Assembly (NCBI RefSeq): GCF_000331305.1
Contig: NZ_KB217478.1
Span: forward strand, 2,570,151-2,634,150
Direction of reading: 5' to 3'
DNA length: 64,000 nt
From: Calothrix sp. PCC 7103
GTDB lineage: Bacteria > Cyanobacteriota > Cyanobacteriia > Cyanobacteriales > Nostocaceae
Positions 1 through 9,077 of the stretch are shown here, piece after piece. The notes beneath the pieces are model-generated. The model was not told the origin of the DNA, made no database searches, and worked only from the letters and a program-made list of their open reading frames with translations. The stretch's first letter is position 1; the number at the start of each line of letters is the position of its first letter. Position numbers and translations under genes: made by a program.

Positions 1-913
1 CAGTGCGATTTACTGAAAGGATTCCTTTAGAGTCACACATCAATATAGTTTCGGCGCCTGCTTTTTTGAGTAAGCGCGCAATTGCTACACCTGCGGCGCC
101 TGCACCATTTATAACAATGCGGATTTTTTCCATCGGCTTTTGCACTAATTTTAAGGCATTAAATAGCGCAGCTAAAGTTACAATTGCTGTACCGTGCTGG
201 TCATCGTGAAAAACCGGAATATCTAATTCTTCGCGCAATCTTTGCTCAATTTCAAAACAACGGGGAGCAGCAATATCCTCTAAATTTACACCTCCAAAAA
301 CTGGGGCTAAATTTTTAACTGTACGGACAATTTCATCGGTATCCTGTGTTGCCAAACATATGGGGAAAGCATCAATACCAGCAAATTCTTTAAATAGCAT
401 TGCTTTACCTTCCATTACAGGTAAAGATGCTTCTGCACCTAAATTACCTAACCCTAAAACGGCACTTCCATCTGTAACAATGGCAACAGTATTTCGTTTA
501 ATGGTAAAATTGTAAACATCATCGGGATTTTCAGCGATAGCGCGGCAAACTCTCCCAACTCCAGGAGTATAAGCCATTGCTAAATCGGATACGCTTTTGA
601 GCTGAATTCGGCTGGTAATGCTAATTTTGCCACCGCGATGCAAATTAAACGTGCGGTCATACACATCAATAACTTTAATGTCGGGCAAAGCTTTCACCGC
701 TTGTACTATCGTTTCTGCATGTTCAGTAGAAGCAGCATCAACGGTAATATCACGAGTCGTGACGCTGCGTGTTTGCTCGATTAAATCAATTTGCCCAAAA
801 TTACCACCGCTTGTAGCAATTGCTTTTGTAACGGTAGCAAGCATTCCCACGCGGTTGGGAATTTCTAGCCGAATCGTTAAACTAAAACTCGAATTAGGTG
901 TGAGGTCTGCCAT
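1..913 (-). CDS. NAD(P)-dependent malic enzyme with N-terminal ACT domain (3' part outside window)
   Basis: Malic enzyme decarboxylates malate to pyruvate with reduction of NAD(P), in the cytoplasm. The minus-strand frame is open from ATG 913 to the left edge (304 codons seen). Residues 1 to about 85 form an ACT-like regulatory domain (IPNRVGMLATVTKAIA). The malic enzyme N-domain follows, with MAYTPGVGRVC, VTDGSAVLGLGNLG, MEGKAMLFKEFAGIDAFPIC and PVFHDDQHGTAIV, and then the start of the Rossmann domain (INGAGAAGVAIARLL). The ACT fusion suggests amino-acid or metabolite control, which is inference. It is divergent from the kinase at 1101, with about 190 bp between them. The C-terminus is cut by the window. 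The family is certain; cofactor preference cannot be told. Confidence 0.93.
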   Translation of the reverse strand, partial: MADLTPNSSFSLTIRLEIPNRVGMLATVTKAIATSGGNFGQIDLIEQTRSVTTRDITVDAASTEHAETIVQAVKALPDIKVIDVYDRTFNLHRGGKISITSRIQLKSVSDLAMAYTPGVGRVCRAIAENPDDVYNFTIKRNTVAIVTDGSAVLGLGNLGAEASLPVMEGKAMLFKEFAGIDAFPICLATQDTDEIVRTVKNLAPVFGGVNLEDIAAPRCFEIEQRLREELDIPVFHDDQHGTAIVTLAALFNALKLVQKPMEKIRIVINGAGAAGVAIARLLKKAGAETILMCDSKGILSVNRT

Positions 914-1100
914 GCTCTCTGTTAGATTTTAATATTCAATATTAGAATGGTGAAGGTAACATTTTCTAGCAATGCTTCAAAAACATAAAGCTTAATGGTT
1001 CCGAAAAAACTTTCACTCGATAAAAATCTGTGTAACAATCGAAATCGAACGTAGGATTGACAACTGCGAGCAAAACGTCTCCGATGCAAGGGTTTATTCG

Positions 1101-2513
1101 ATGTTGGAAACAAAGCTCCGAGGACGCTACCAAATTATCCGGGACTTAGGTAAAGGAGGATTTAGCGAGACTTATCTGGCTCTTGATATGGATTTACCTG
1201 GGAATCCTCATTGTGTTGTCAAGCTGCTAAAGCCTATATTTACAGATTCTGAGTCTTTAGAAATTGCCGCGCGTTTGTTTGAGCGTGAAGCTCAAGTACT
1301 ATATAGAGTCGGTACTCACGACCAAATTCCACGACTTTTGGCGCATTTCGAGGAAAATCAAGAGTTTTACCTAGTTCAAGAGTATATTCCCGGAACTCTC
1401 CTCAGTAAAGAATTAGCCAAAGGGCAAAAATGGAGTGAGGAGCAAGCTATTAATTTTTTAAAAGATTTGTTACAGATATTGGAGTTTGTTCATACAGAGC
1501 AAGTTATTCACCGTGATGTTAAGCCAGCAAATCTAATTCGACGTGCCTCTGATAATAAAATTACTTTAATTGATTTCGGCGCCGTTAAAGAAATTACAGC
1601 GGTAATGGAAACAAGTCAGGGTATTACAGTAATTGGTACCCCTGGTTATACACCTGTGGAACAGCGTGATGGTAATCCTAAGTTTAATAGTGATATTTAT
1701 GCTGTGGGAATGACTTGTATTCAAGGACTAACGGGTATAAATCCTGATACGCTACAAAAAAAACCCGAAGTTGTCTGGAATAAGCAGGACGTTAACCCCC
1801 AATTAGCAACAATTATAGATAAAATGGTTTGCCGTGACCATCGGCGCCGATATCAGTCAGTTCCAGAAGTTTTACAAGCACTGTCAAAGCTCGAACAACC
1901 CACACTATTAGAGTCGCTATGGAACACTAAGAAAAAAGTCGTATCAGTATCTGTGATTACTATATTAATAATTTCAGTAGCTTTTTTACCAGTGACGCAT
2001 AAAATTATACAGCAGTTAATGACTGTGCCACAGTTATTGTTTCCTGTAAATTTTTCTGTTTACGAAAATTTAAATTACGCAATCAAAATCAAATATCCTC
2101 AAAATTGGGTCAAAAACGAAGTTGAAGATAAAACGACAGGTGAACTAGTTCGATTTTCCCCTTATGACAGAAATAATTCAGATACAGGCGCCGAGGTAAT
2201 ATTTGAAGTACAGCCTTTGAAGCGACCGCTTGTATTATCAGAATATACAAATTTAAAAGTCAACGAAATAATCCAGTTTTTCCCGGAAGCAAAAATACAC
2301 GAATCACGGTCTATCACGCTACCGAATATACTACTACCAACTCATGAAGTAGTTTATTCTGGCAAAGATAATAAACTAGGTATTAAAAGAAAAGCTGTTT
2401 GGACTGTTAAAGAGAATACTGCGTATATAGTCACTTATTCTGCTACTGAAAGCGAATACGATAAATATTTAAGTACTGCGACTACGATGATTAATTCTTT
2501 AGAATTATTGTAA
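1101..2513 (+). CDS. Membrane Ser/Thr protein kinase with C-terminal PsbP-like domain
   Basis: A Hanks-type protein kinase of 470 aa. The glycine-rich loop is LGKGGFSETYLA (about 16-27), the catalytic loop is HRDVKPANL (His137) and the metal-binding DFG is at 158. A single hydrophobic segment (about 285-303) probably crosses the membrane. The remaining 150 or so residues (YAIKIKYPQNW...) resemble PsbP/MOG1-like alpha-beta folds, placed here as an external sensor by inference. AAGGG lies 8 nt before ATG 1101 and supports this start. The 3' end overlaps the convergent response regulator by 9 bp. The substrate and signal are unknown. A fragment of a second kinase of this type lies near 16.5 kb. 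Confidence 0.9.
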   Translation: MLETKLRGRYQIIRDLGKGGFSETYLALDMDLPGNPHCVVKLLKPIFTDSESLEIAARLFEREAQVLYRVGTHDQIPRLLAHFEENQEFYLVQEYIPGTLLSKELAKGQKWSEEQAINFLKDLLQILEFVHTEQVIHRDVKPANLIRRASDNKITLIDFGAVKEITAVMETSQGITVIGTPGYTPVEQRDGNPKFNSDIYAVGMTCIQGLTGINPDTLQKKPEVVWNKQDVNPQLATIIDKMVCRDHRRRYQSVPEVLQALSKLEQPTLLESLWNTKKKVVSVSVITILIISVAFLPVTHKIIQQLMTVPQLLFPVNFSVYENLNYAIKIKYPQNWVKNEVEDKTTGELVRFSPYDRNNSDTGAEVIFEVQPLKRPLVLSEYTNLKVNEIIQFFPEAKIHESRSITLPNILLPTHEVVYSGKDNKLGIKRKAVWTVKENTAYIVTYSATESEYDKYLSTATTMINSLELL

Positions 2514-4391
2514 GCGACCCCTTTCGAGCCGATTTAGTATGCGAGTAATTAATTCTGGTTCTAGAATTGGCTTATTCAGGTAATCATCTGCACCTGCCAT
2601 AAATACCTGATTTATTGTTTGTGCATCTTTACGACCAGATAAAAATAGTATTGGTAAATGATTCCAATATGGGTCGTTTCGCACTACTTGGCATAAATCT
2701 ATACCACTAATGCCACTTAACGACATTTCCGTATCTAAGATTAGCAAGTTGGGATTAAAGGAATTCAATGTGTCCCAAAATTGTTGGGAGTTATTTAGCA
2801 AAGTTAGCTCAAATCCCCAAGTTGACAGTAAAGTGCGTAAAGTTTCTAACATTTGTGAGTCAGAGTCCACAACCATAATTTTGGCGCCAGTGACATTAGC
2901 ACGCTGTAGCACCTGAATAACTGCTGCCATGACTGAGGCAGGAATTACAGGTTTATGTAAAAAAAATTGTGCCCCTAAACGAGCTACTTTTAACCGATAA
3001 GTAAAATCTTCAACTTCCGTAAATACCAGCACGGGCAAAGCCAAATTATTACTCGTTAGTTCTGCTAATAGTTCTAAGGCACTTTCAACTGAGTTAGAAA
3101 AGTGTAAGTCAAGTAGTACTACATCTGGTAAATTTTGTGCGATTACGTCTTTAACATCAGTAAGTGGCGCCACAAAAGCTTCTATTCCAAACAATGCAGC
3201 TTCCTCTATCAACTGCTGACAAAGCAAAGTATCATTATCCATAATTAACAACCGGGGTTGTTGTTTCATATTAGCGAAACGCTGCCTTTGGAAGTGTTTC
3301 GCTACCGTAACTGGTGCGTCGAATACTGTTGCTCGTTCAAGTTCTTGCCGTAAGGCGACAACAAGTTGCGAGAGACGTTGAACTTGAGCAATACTTTGTT
3401 GTATTCCAGCCCGAAAAATTTTTTCAATCTCACGAGATAAACACGAAGCTTCAGTTAAACCAAAGCTAGCTAGAGACCCAATTAACATGTGTGCTTCTGC
3501 CTGTGATTGTTGTGCGACTTCTTCAGTTTGTGTACCAACAAGCAACGCCGTAATATTTTGTTCTAAACTTGTAACCTGTTCGCTGTACTTAGGCTTAAAT
3601 CGTTTCCAAATGTCGGGCAATGCTGAAGAAAGTTTTGGTTGATACTGATTTACTACAGTCCCGTCAATTTCTGTAGATTGGGAGTCAAACTCTTTCGCAG
3701 TTGGGAGTTTAAGTTGATCTAATCCTAATTTCAGCCGATACCCAAATCTGTGAACTGTCTCAATTAAATCATCCGCCCCAGCGAGCTTAAGTTTTCGCCG
3801 TAAAGCCTTGATATGCGCTCTGACAGTATTTACTAAAGGCATTTCTTCAGATGACCACAAATAATCGAGCAGCATTTCTTGAGTAAATATCCGCTTACTG
3901 TTACGCAAAAATAGTTCTAATAGAGCGTATTCCTTTGCAGTTAAATGCAAAAGTTGCCCGTTGCAGGTGACTTGACAGTTACTTGTATCAAGTTTGACAT
4001 TTCCTGCCTGAATTGTTGAAGAGCGAGTCGGAGTTTTGCGACGCATCAAAGCGCGTATCCGAGCGAACAACTCATTCGTGTCAAAAGGCTTAATAACATA
4101 ATCATCCGCTCCTGCATCTAACCCAATAACTTTGCTTGTACTACTGTCTAAAGCTGTTAATAGCAGAATGGAGGTATCATTTTTTTGAGCGCGTAGCTGT
4201 CTGCAAAACATTAAACCATCCAGCTTTGGCAACATAATATCTAATAACACTAAGTCATAAGCAAACATTTGGGCAAGCAAAAGTCCAGTCTCACCATCAG
4301 AAGCCAAATCGACTGTATAATGCTGATGTGTAAGAATATTTTTCAACACAAGAGCGGCGCCTTCATCGTCCTCTACTAATAGAATTTTCAT
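2505..4391 (-). CDS. Multidomain OmpR-family response regulator (REC-wHTH-HPt-REC-REC)
   Basis: 628 aa. Residues 1-118 are a receiver domain with phospho-acceptor Asp51 (LVLLDIMLPKLDG) and the KPF motif. Residues about 128-225 are an OmpR/PhoB winged helix (LTAKEYALLELFL, VHRFGYRL). Residues about 255-350 look like an HPt domain, with AEAHMLIGSLASFG supplying the candidate phospho-histidine. Two more receivers follow: about 377-490 (VVLLDLHF) and about 500-620 (LLILDTEMSLSGISG). Such chains can run an internal phosphorelay. A PhoB-like direct repeat sits 130 bp upstream of its start, in the divergent promoter region of the small coiled-coil gene at 4687, a plausible target (inference). The cognate kinase is unknown; the PAS kinase at 7879 is a neighbour candidate. 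Confidence 0.9.
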   Translation of the reverse strand: MKILLVEDDEGAALVLKNILTHQHYTVDLASDGETGLLLAQMFAYDLVLLDIMLPKLDGLMFCRQLRAQKNDTSILLLTALDSSTSKVIGLDAGADDYVIKPFDTNELFARIRALMRRKTPTRSSTIQAGNVKLDTSNCQVTCNGQLLHLTAKEYALLELFLRNSKRIFTQEMLLDYLWSSEEMPLVNTVRAHIKALRRKLKLAGADDLIETVHRFGYRLKLGLDQLKLPTAKEFDSQSTEIDGTVVNQYQPKLSSALPDIWKRFKPKYSEQVTSLEQNITALLVGTQTEEVAQQSQAEAHMLIGSLASFGLTEASCLSREIEKIFRAGIQQSIAQVQRLSQLVVALRQELERATVFDAPVTVAKHFQRQRFANMKQQPRLLIMDNDTLLCQQLIEEAALFGIEAFVAPLTDVKDVIAQNLPDVVLLDLHFSNSVESALELLAELTSNNLALPVLVFTEVEDFTYRLKVARLGAQFFLHKPVIPASVMAAVIQVLQRANVTGAKIMVVDSDSQMLETLRTLLSTWGFELTLLNNSQQFWDTLNSFNPNLLILDTEMSLSGISGIDLCQVVRNDPYWNHLPILFLSGRKDAQTINQVFMAGADDYLNKPILEPELITRILNRLERGRLQ

Positions 4392-4520
4392 ATTGCAAAA
4401 TATTAATTTGATTATTACATCTACCTACAGGAGTATCTATGAATTTTAATGAGTTAAAAAGCCTAATTTTTTGTTACTCACTATAATTAGCACAATCTTT
4501 TTAGATTATTTACTCATTAG

Positions 4521-4548
4521 TTCACAAAATATTCACTTAAGTATTTTA
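4521..4548 (+). promoter_or_regulatory. Promoter-proximal direct repeat (copy A), OmpR/PhoB-like
   Basis: TTCACAAAATA is followed directly by TTCACTTAAGT and ATTTTA. The TTCAC half-sites repeat with an 11-bp period, the spacing typical of OmpR/PhoB-family operators. The same 28 bp recurs with 2 mismatches at 7317-7344, in both cases upstream of the paralogous small coiled-coil genes. Function as an operator is inference. Confidence 0.55.
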
Positions 4549-4562
4549 AATTTACAATTATC

Positions 4563-4579
4563 CAGAAACCAGGTTTCTG
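4563..4579. repeat. Short palindrome CAGAAACC-A-GGTTTCTG
   Basis: A perfect 8-bp inverted repeat with a 1-nt centre, lying between the copy A motif and the small gene. The form (CCAGAAACC-GGTTTCTG) is a common dispersed cyanobacterial intergenic palindrome. It could form a short hairpin in the leader of the small gene. Confidence 0.5.
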
Positions 4580-4686
4580 TCTAAAGAGTATTATTTATGT
4601 ACTGAGTGTGTTAGTTTACTTTATTAATGCAATTTTATTAAAAGCATCGTTACAATTACAGACCAGCCAAACGGAGTAATTGAAAG

Positions 4687-4881
4687 ATGTTTAAGAAAAT
4701 GTCTTATAAAATACGTCGTTTAAAGAGTCAAATTAAAGTATGTACACGGGCTGAATATAATCAAAGCTGGCAACTCAAAGAGGAAGTAGATATGTTGAAG
4801 TCAGAAATAGAAAATTTCAACTTAGAATTTGAATGCAAAATTGACGAGATGCAACAGATAATATTATTAGCAAATTATTAA
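4687..4881 (+). CDS. Small basic/coiled-coil protein, paralogue of the protein at 7434
   Basis: 64 aa with no recognised family. The N-terminus (KMSYKIRRLKSQ) is very basic, and the rest is heptad-like and probably coiled-coil (LKEEVDMLKSEIENFNLEF). The protein at 7434 shares KMSYKIRR-KSQ and the coiled-coil pattern, and the upstream DNA is also conserved (28-bp motif plus GAGTAATT before the start). GGAG stands 10 nt before ATG 4687; an alternative start is the MSYK methionine at 4699. Conservation of both protein start and promoter supports a real gene. It ends about 400 bp before ftsH. Function unknown. Confidence 0.65.
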   Translation: MFKKMSYKIRRLKSQIKVCTRAEYNQSWQLKEEVDMLKSEIENFNLEFECKIDEMQQIILLANY

Positions 4882-5290
4882 ATAGTAAATGATTAAATGT
4901 TATTTATATTTTTCAGTATTCACCAAGGGATTTGGAATAGATTTTGAGAGTTAATAATCATAGACTTTTTAAAGCAAGTATTAATTTTTACTTCTCATTT
5001 AACCTCTTACTAAAGGATGATTTTATTGAAAATATTACTTAGGTTATTGAAAAACAATCCTCTTTTAGAAAGAAGGTTATTTAGTATTATTTTTGTAAAC
5101 TAGATACATATGCAAAAGGAATAATAGTTAAGCAAAATATTAACAAATTAATCTTAACTATCAAACGAACCGATTGCAATATAGAAGCGACACTTTTCAC
5201 CATAATTGATTTACAGCAGGCAACTATAAGTATTAAGCATGTTAGCTAACACAAATAAAACGTCTCGAATTATAATAATTGGTAATTGCG
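4882..5290. other. AT-rich intergenic region upstream of ftsH
   Basis: About 400 bp of AT-rich sequence without a convincing gene on either strand. It must hold the ftsH promoter. TATAATAAT at about 5271 is a possible -10 element close to the start. No copy of the 28-bp motif is present here. Confidence 0.5.
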
Positions 5291-7159
5291 ATGCCAATTA
5301 AAGAACAACGAACTCCCACGCCTTCGCGTATAATCGGTAACATTGTTCTGGCTGTATCAGCTTTGTTCCTGATTACAAATTTTATATTGCCTTTTGTCGT
5401 AGGTTCTCAAATTCCCGGTGTTCCCTATAGCCTGTTTATCCATCAAGTGGAGGCAGGGGAAGTTGAGCGGGTGCAAGTTGGTCAAAATCAGATTAAATTT
5501 CAATTGAAACCCGTCGATAACGAGTCTGGAACTGTGTTTTCGACTACACCCATCTTTGATTTGGGATTACCCAAGTTGTTAGAAGAGAAAGGTGTTGAAT
5601 TTGCCGCTGCTCCTCCACCTAAAAATGCATGGTTTACCAGTGTTTTGGGTTGGGTGATTCCACCTTTAATTTTTGTGGCTATCTGGCAGTTTTTTATCAG
5701 ACGAGGTGGTGGTGGCGGACCCCAAGGTGTTCTCTCGATTGGTAAGAGCAAAGCCAAAGTTTATGTAGAGGGAGAATCTGATAAAACGACCTTTGCCGAT
5801 GTGGCTGGGGTACAGGAAGCGAAGGATGAGTTGGTTGAGATTGTGGATTTTCTCAAAACTCCAGGACGCTACACCGAGATTGGTGCCCGGATTCCCAAGG
5901 GAGTACTGCTGGTAGGACCACCGGGAACTGGTAAAACGTTGTTGGCTAAAGCCGTGGCAGGAGAAGCAGGTGTGCCATTCTTTAGTATCTCTGGCTCTGA
6001 GTTTGTGGAACTTTTTGTTGGCGTAGGTTCTTCACGAGTTCGTGATCTGTTTGAGCAGGCAAAGAAACAAGCTCCCTGCATCGTGTTTATTGATGAATTG
6101 GACGCAATCGGCAAGTCTCGCAGCAGTGGTGGGTTTTACGGTGGCAATGATGAGCGCGAACAAACGCTCAATCAGTTGTTAGCAGAAATGGATGGATTTA
6201 GTGCAGAAGGTGCAACAGTAATTGTGCTGGCAGCCACAAATCGCCCTGAAGTGTTAGACCCCGCTCTCTTGCGTCCTGGTCGATTTGACCGTCAAGTGTT
6301 AGTAGACCGTCCAGATTTGTCGGGACGAGAAGCAATTCTCAAAATCCATGCTCGGAAAGTAAAACTCGGTGAGGACGTTAATCTGAAGGCGATTGCAACT
6401 CGCACCCCCGGTTTTGCTGGGGCAGACCTAGCAAACCTGGTAAATGAAGCGGCTTTATTAGCAGCCCGCAATCAACGTTCTAACGTTGCTCAAGAAGACT
6501 TTGCCGAAGCGATTGAACGGGTGGTAGCAGGTCTTGAAAAGAAAAGTCGTGTCCTCAACGACAAGGAAAAGAAAATTGTTGCTTACCACGAAGTCGGTCA
6601 TGCCCTGGTCGCTTCTTTAATGCCTGGAAGTGGTCGAGTTGAGAAAATTTCTATCGTGCCTAGAGGTATGGCAGCACTGGGTTATACGCTGCAACTGCCA
6701 ACTGAAGATAGGTTCCTTATGGACGAAGCAGAACTCCGAGGTCAAATTGCCACCTTACTTGGTGGACGTTCAGCCGAAGAGGTTGTGTTTAACAGTATTA
6801 CTACTGGTGCAACCAATGATTTGCAGCGAGCGACAGATTTGGCAGAGCGGATGGTGACTACCTACGGGATGAGCAAAGTCTTGGGACCGTTGGCTTACCA
6901 GCAGGGACAGCAGGCTATGTTTTTGGATAATGGGGCACCTAATCCCCGCCGAATAGGAAGTGAAGAAACGGCACAGGCAATTGATCGTGAGGTGAAAGAA
7001 ATTGTAGAAACGGCTCATCAGCAAGCTTTAGATACACTTAAGCTCAACCGAGACTTACTTGAAGAGATTACCACTCAACTTTTAGAGACAGAAGTTATTG
7101 AGGGTGAGAAACTGCAAAGTTTGCTTAAGCAGGTTCAGGCGATAATGCCACCACTCTAG
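5291..7159 (+). CDS. ftsH: ATP-dependent zinc metalloprotease FtsH
   Basis: FtsH is a hexameric membrane AAA+ protease that extracts and degrades membrane proteins; in cyanobacteria family members handle photodamaged photosystem II proteins. From ATG 5291 it is 622 aa, a normal length. Two membrane segments (about 16-38 and 110-130) flank a periplasmic/lumenal domain. Walker A is GPPGTGKT (209-216), Walker B is [12 protein letters not shown], the second region of homology is [20 protein letters not shown], and the zinc site is HEVGH (433-437). The frame opens with TTG at 5279, but ATG 5291 fits the family's usual start (MPIKEQ). A strong hairpin terminator follows. It is bracketed by the two small coiled-coil paralogues. 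Confidence 0.97.
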   Translation: MPIKEQRTPTPSRIIGNIVLAVSALFLITNFILPFVVGSQIPGVPYSLFIHQVEAGEVERVQVGQNQIKFQLKPVDNESGTVFSTTPIFDLGLPKLLEEKGVEFAAAPPPKNAWFTSVLGWVIPPLIFVAIWQFFIRRGGGGGPQGVLSIGKSKAKVYVEGESDKTTFADVAGVQEAKDELVEIVDFLKTPGRYTEIGARIPKGVLLVGPPGTGKTLLAKAVAGEAGVPFFSISGSEFVELFVGVGSSRVRDLFEQAKKQAPCIVFIDELDAIGKSRSSGGFYGGNDEREQTLNQLLAEMDGFSAEGATVIVLAATNRPEVLDPALLRPGRFDRQVLVDRPDLSGREAILKIHARKVKLGEDVNLKAIATRTPGFAGADLANLVNEAALLAARNQRSNVAQEDFAEAIERVVAGLEKKSRVLNDKEKKIVAYHEVGHALVASLMPGSGRVEKISIVPRGMAALGYTLQLPTEDRFLMDEAELRGQIATLLGGRSAEEVVFNSITTGATNDLQRATDLAERMVTTYGMSKVLGPLAYQQGQQAMFLDNGAPNPRRIGSEETAQAIDREVKEIVETAHQQALDTLKLNRDLLEEITTQLLETEVIEGEKLQSLLKQVQAIMPPL

Positions 7160-7201
7160 GTTAGTTTCATTTCACGTAAACCAACTCACGCAAATATTTT
7201 T

Positions 7202-7244
7202 ACGGCGCCTTTGATTCGATTAGCACATCCAGGCGCCGTTTTTT
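7202..7244 (+). terminator. Rho-independent terminator of ftsH
   Basis: ACGGCGCCT (7202-7210) and AGGCGCCGT (7231-7239) are perfect inverted arms around a 20-nt loop, followed by six T. Both arms contain the overrepresented GGCGCC hexamer. Confidence 0.8.
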
Positions 7245-7316
7245 CGTGTGGTCATAACTTCATCTTTACCCTTAGCCCGATATTTTTGTATTATTTTTCT
7301 CTAATTGACTAATTTA

Positions 7317-7344
7317 TTCACAAAATCTTCACTTAAATATTTTA
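7317..7344 (+). promoter_or_regulatory. Promoter-proximal direct repeat (copy B), OmpR/PhoB-like
   Basis: TTCACAAAATC followed by TTCACTTAAAT and ATTTTA, with the same 11-bp period as copy A at 4521 (26 of 28 bases identical). It lies 90 bp before the paralogous small gene. Conservation beyond the coding part suggests shared regulation. Confidence 0.55.
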
Positions 7345-7433
7345 CTTTAATAATTAGAGCGAATAATTTTTTAATAACACTTTTTTGGAGCTAAACTTGC
7401 GCCGGGTTTACTTAGCTACAGTTGAGTAATTAA

Positions 7434-7790
7434 ATGAGGTTTGATAAAATGTCTTACAAAATACGTCGTTCAAAGAGTCAGGTTCAAGAATTTAGAGGTA
7501 TTGAAACTAATCAAAGCGGACAACATCAAAATTTAGTAGAAATTTTGATGTCAGAAATTCAAAATTTAAATATAGAATTACGCTGCAAAACTCAACAACT
7601 AGAATATATCAAGTCTTCGAGAGATATAGAGCAAGAGGTATATTGTTTAGTTATATCAACATTGCTAAATAGTGATGATGAAGAGGAATTATCTAAAAGG
7701 TTGGGAGAGTTAGATAAGCTGCTCAATAATCTGATAAATGATTTATTAAATGTTTTTTATACCTCAGAGTATTCAGCAAGACAACAGTAG
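7434..7790 (+). CDS. Small coiled-coil protein, longer paralogue of the protein at 4687
   Basis: 118 aa, unknown family. The N-terminal motif KMSYKIRRSKSQ matches the 64-aa protein at 4687, as does the following heptad region (LVEILMSEIQNLNIELRCK). The C-terminal half is extra: an acidic stretch (NSDDEEELSKRLGELDKLLNNLINDLLN) with strong helical heptads. Start ATG 7434 is conserved with the paralogue; a second ATG at 7449 has AGG 9 nt before it. The gene lies after the ftsH terminator and before the PAS kinase at 7879, with a stem-loop between. A role as a small scaffold or regulator is inference only. Confidence 0.65.
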   Translation: MRFDKMSYKIRRSKSQVQEFRGIETNQSGQHQNLVEILMSEIQNLNIELRCKTQQLEYIKSSRDIEQEVYCLVISTLLNSDDEEELSKRLGELDKLLNNLINDLLNVFYTSEYSARQQ

Positions 7791-7798
7791 TACAAGTA

Positions 7799-7850
7799 GG
7801 GAAAAGGAAGAGGTAAAACGATAATTTATACTTCCTTTTACCCTTTTCCC
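7799..7850 (+). terminator. Imperfect stem-loop between small gene and PAS kinase
   Basis: GGGAAAAG...GGTAAAA pairs with TTTTACCCTTTTCCC across an AT-rich loop, with a small bulge. It may terminate or attenuate transcription ahead of the histidine kinase. No long T-run beyond the stem. Confidence 0.4.
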
Positions 7851-7878
7851 TTTTCCATTCAAAAGATAGAAGAAGACT

Positions 7879-9006
7879 ATGACTATTGACAACTATAAGT
7901 TTATTGAGTCGAATTCTAAATTTTTCTTACAAATAGAAGAATCGAATTTTGCTCAAGTCCTAATAAATCGGACTACAGAAGCTGCATTTTGTTTAGGAGC
8001 AAATGGGAAATTTATTTACGTCAATAATGCAATCTGTCTCAAGAGCGGATATTCCCGTGAGGAATTACTATCCATGACTGTAGATGAGATAGACATAGAT
8101 TTTTCACCACAACTTTGGTCAGAATTATGGCAAACATTGAAATTGCATTCCTTAAGCTATGAATCTCGCTACCGGGCAAAAACAGGTGAAATAGTAAAAG
8201 TAGAAGTTACTGTCAGTTATGTCGAAGATAAAGGTCAGGAATTTTGTTGTGCTTTTACTCGTGAAAAAAATGAACAAGTAGTGGAGCTTTGCCAAGCTTT
8301 AGAACAAGAAAAACAACTTGGTGAACAGAAAGAGCGTTTTGTTTCTATGCTTTGCCATCAATTTCGTACTCCATTAAATGTTGCGTCATTTTCTGCTGAT
8401 TTACTTAAACGTCATAGTCACCAATGGACTGAGGAAAAGAAATGCTCATATTTCGGTTTAATTCAACTTGGTATTAAACAAATTAGTGAATTGCTGGATG
8501 AAATTTTGTTGTTTGGTAAGGTAGAAGGTGCTTTATTAGAGTTTCAACCCAGAGAAATCGACTTAAATCTGTTTTGTCATGAGATTACTTTTCAGGTAGA
8601 GTTGGCACATAAGGAGCAAATATCAATCAATTTTATTAGTCAAAATAAGTCTATAACTGCGGATTTAGACCCGAAAATGCTACAGCTTATTTTAACAAAT
8701 TTGCTCTCAAATGCAATCAAGTATTCACCTGGAAATAATAGTGTCATATTGGAGCTATATAGTCAAGATAACAATATAATTTTTCAAATTAAAGATACAG
8801 GTATTGGTATTCCGTTAGAGGATAGAGAACGAATATTTGAGCCATTTTATCGCGGTAGCAATATTGATAGTATTCCCGGTACTGGTTTAGGGTTATCGAT
8901 TGTTAAAACCATTGTGGATTTACATGGTGGTGAAATTTTTCTAGAAAGTCAACTCGGTGTAGGTACGACCTTTACTGTCACATTCTCATCTGTAATTCAC
9001 AAGTAA
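7879..9006 (+). CDS. PAS-domain sensor histidine kinase
   Basis: 375 aa and soluble (no membrane segment). A PAS domain covers about 24-130. A short coiled coil (about 133-152) leads into HisKA with H-box CHQFRTPL (His160), N-box NLLSNAIKYSP, G1 DTGIGIP, F-box FEPFYRG and G2 GTGLGLSIV. It autophosphorylates on His and passes phosphate to a receiver. No receiver is fused, so the partner must be separate; the OmpR-type regulator at 2505 and the receivers at 9482 and 59206 are the ones in this window. Ligand of the PAS domain unknown. Confidence 0.9.
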   Translation: MTIDNYKFIESNSKFFLQIEESNFAQVLINRTTEAAFCLGANGKFIYVNNAICLKSGYSREELLSMTVDEIDIDFSPQLWSELWQTLKLHSLSYESRYRAKTGEIVKVEVTVSYVEDKGQEFCCAFTREKNEQVVELCQALEQEKQLGEQKERFVSMLCHQFRTPLNVASFSADLLKRHSHQWTEEKKCSYFGLIQLGIKQISELLDEILLFGKVEGALLEFQPREIDLNLFCHEITFQVELAHKEQISINFISQNKSITADLDPKMLQLILTNLLSNAIKYSPGNNSVILELYSQDNNIIFQIKDTGIGIPLEDRERIFEPFYRGSNIDSIPGTGLGLSIVKTIVDLHGGEIFLESQLGVGTTFTVTFSSVIHK

Positions 9007-9077
9007 TATTGAGCGTACAATACGCAAATAAATCAAAATATTCTAACCAATATTTACAGTAAAAACTGATTAAAATC

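Noticed and set aside
4521-4548. HLR1/RpaB reading of the TTCAC repeats
   Set aside because: HLR1 has TTACA half-sites in an 8-2-8 layout; here TTCAC repeats every 11 bp, so another OmpR-type regulator fits better.
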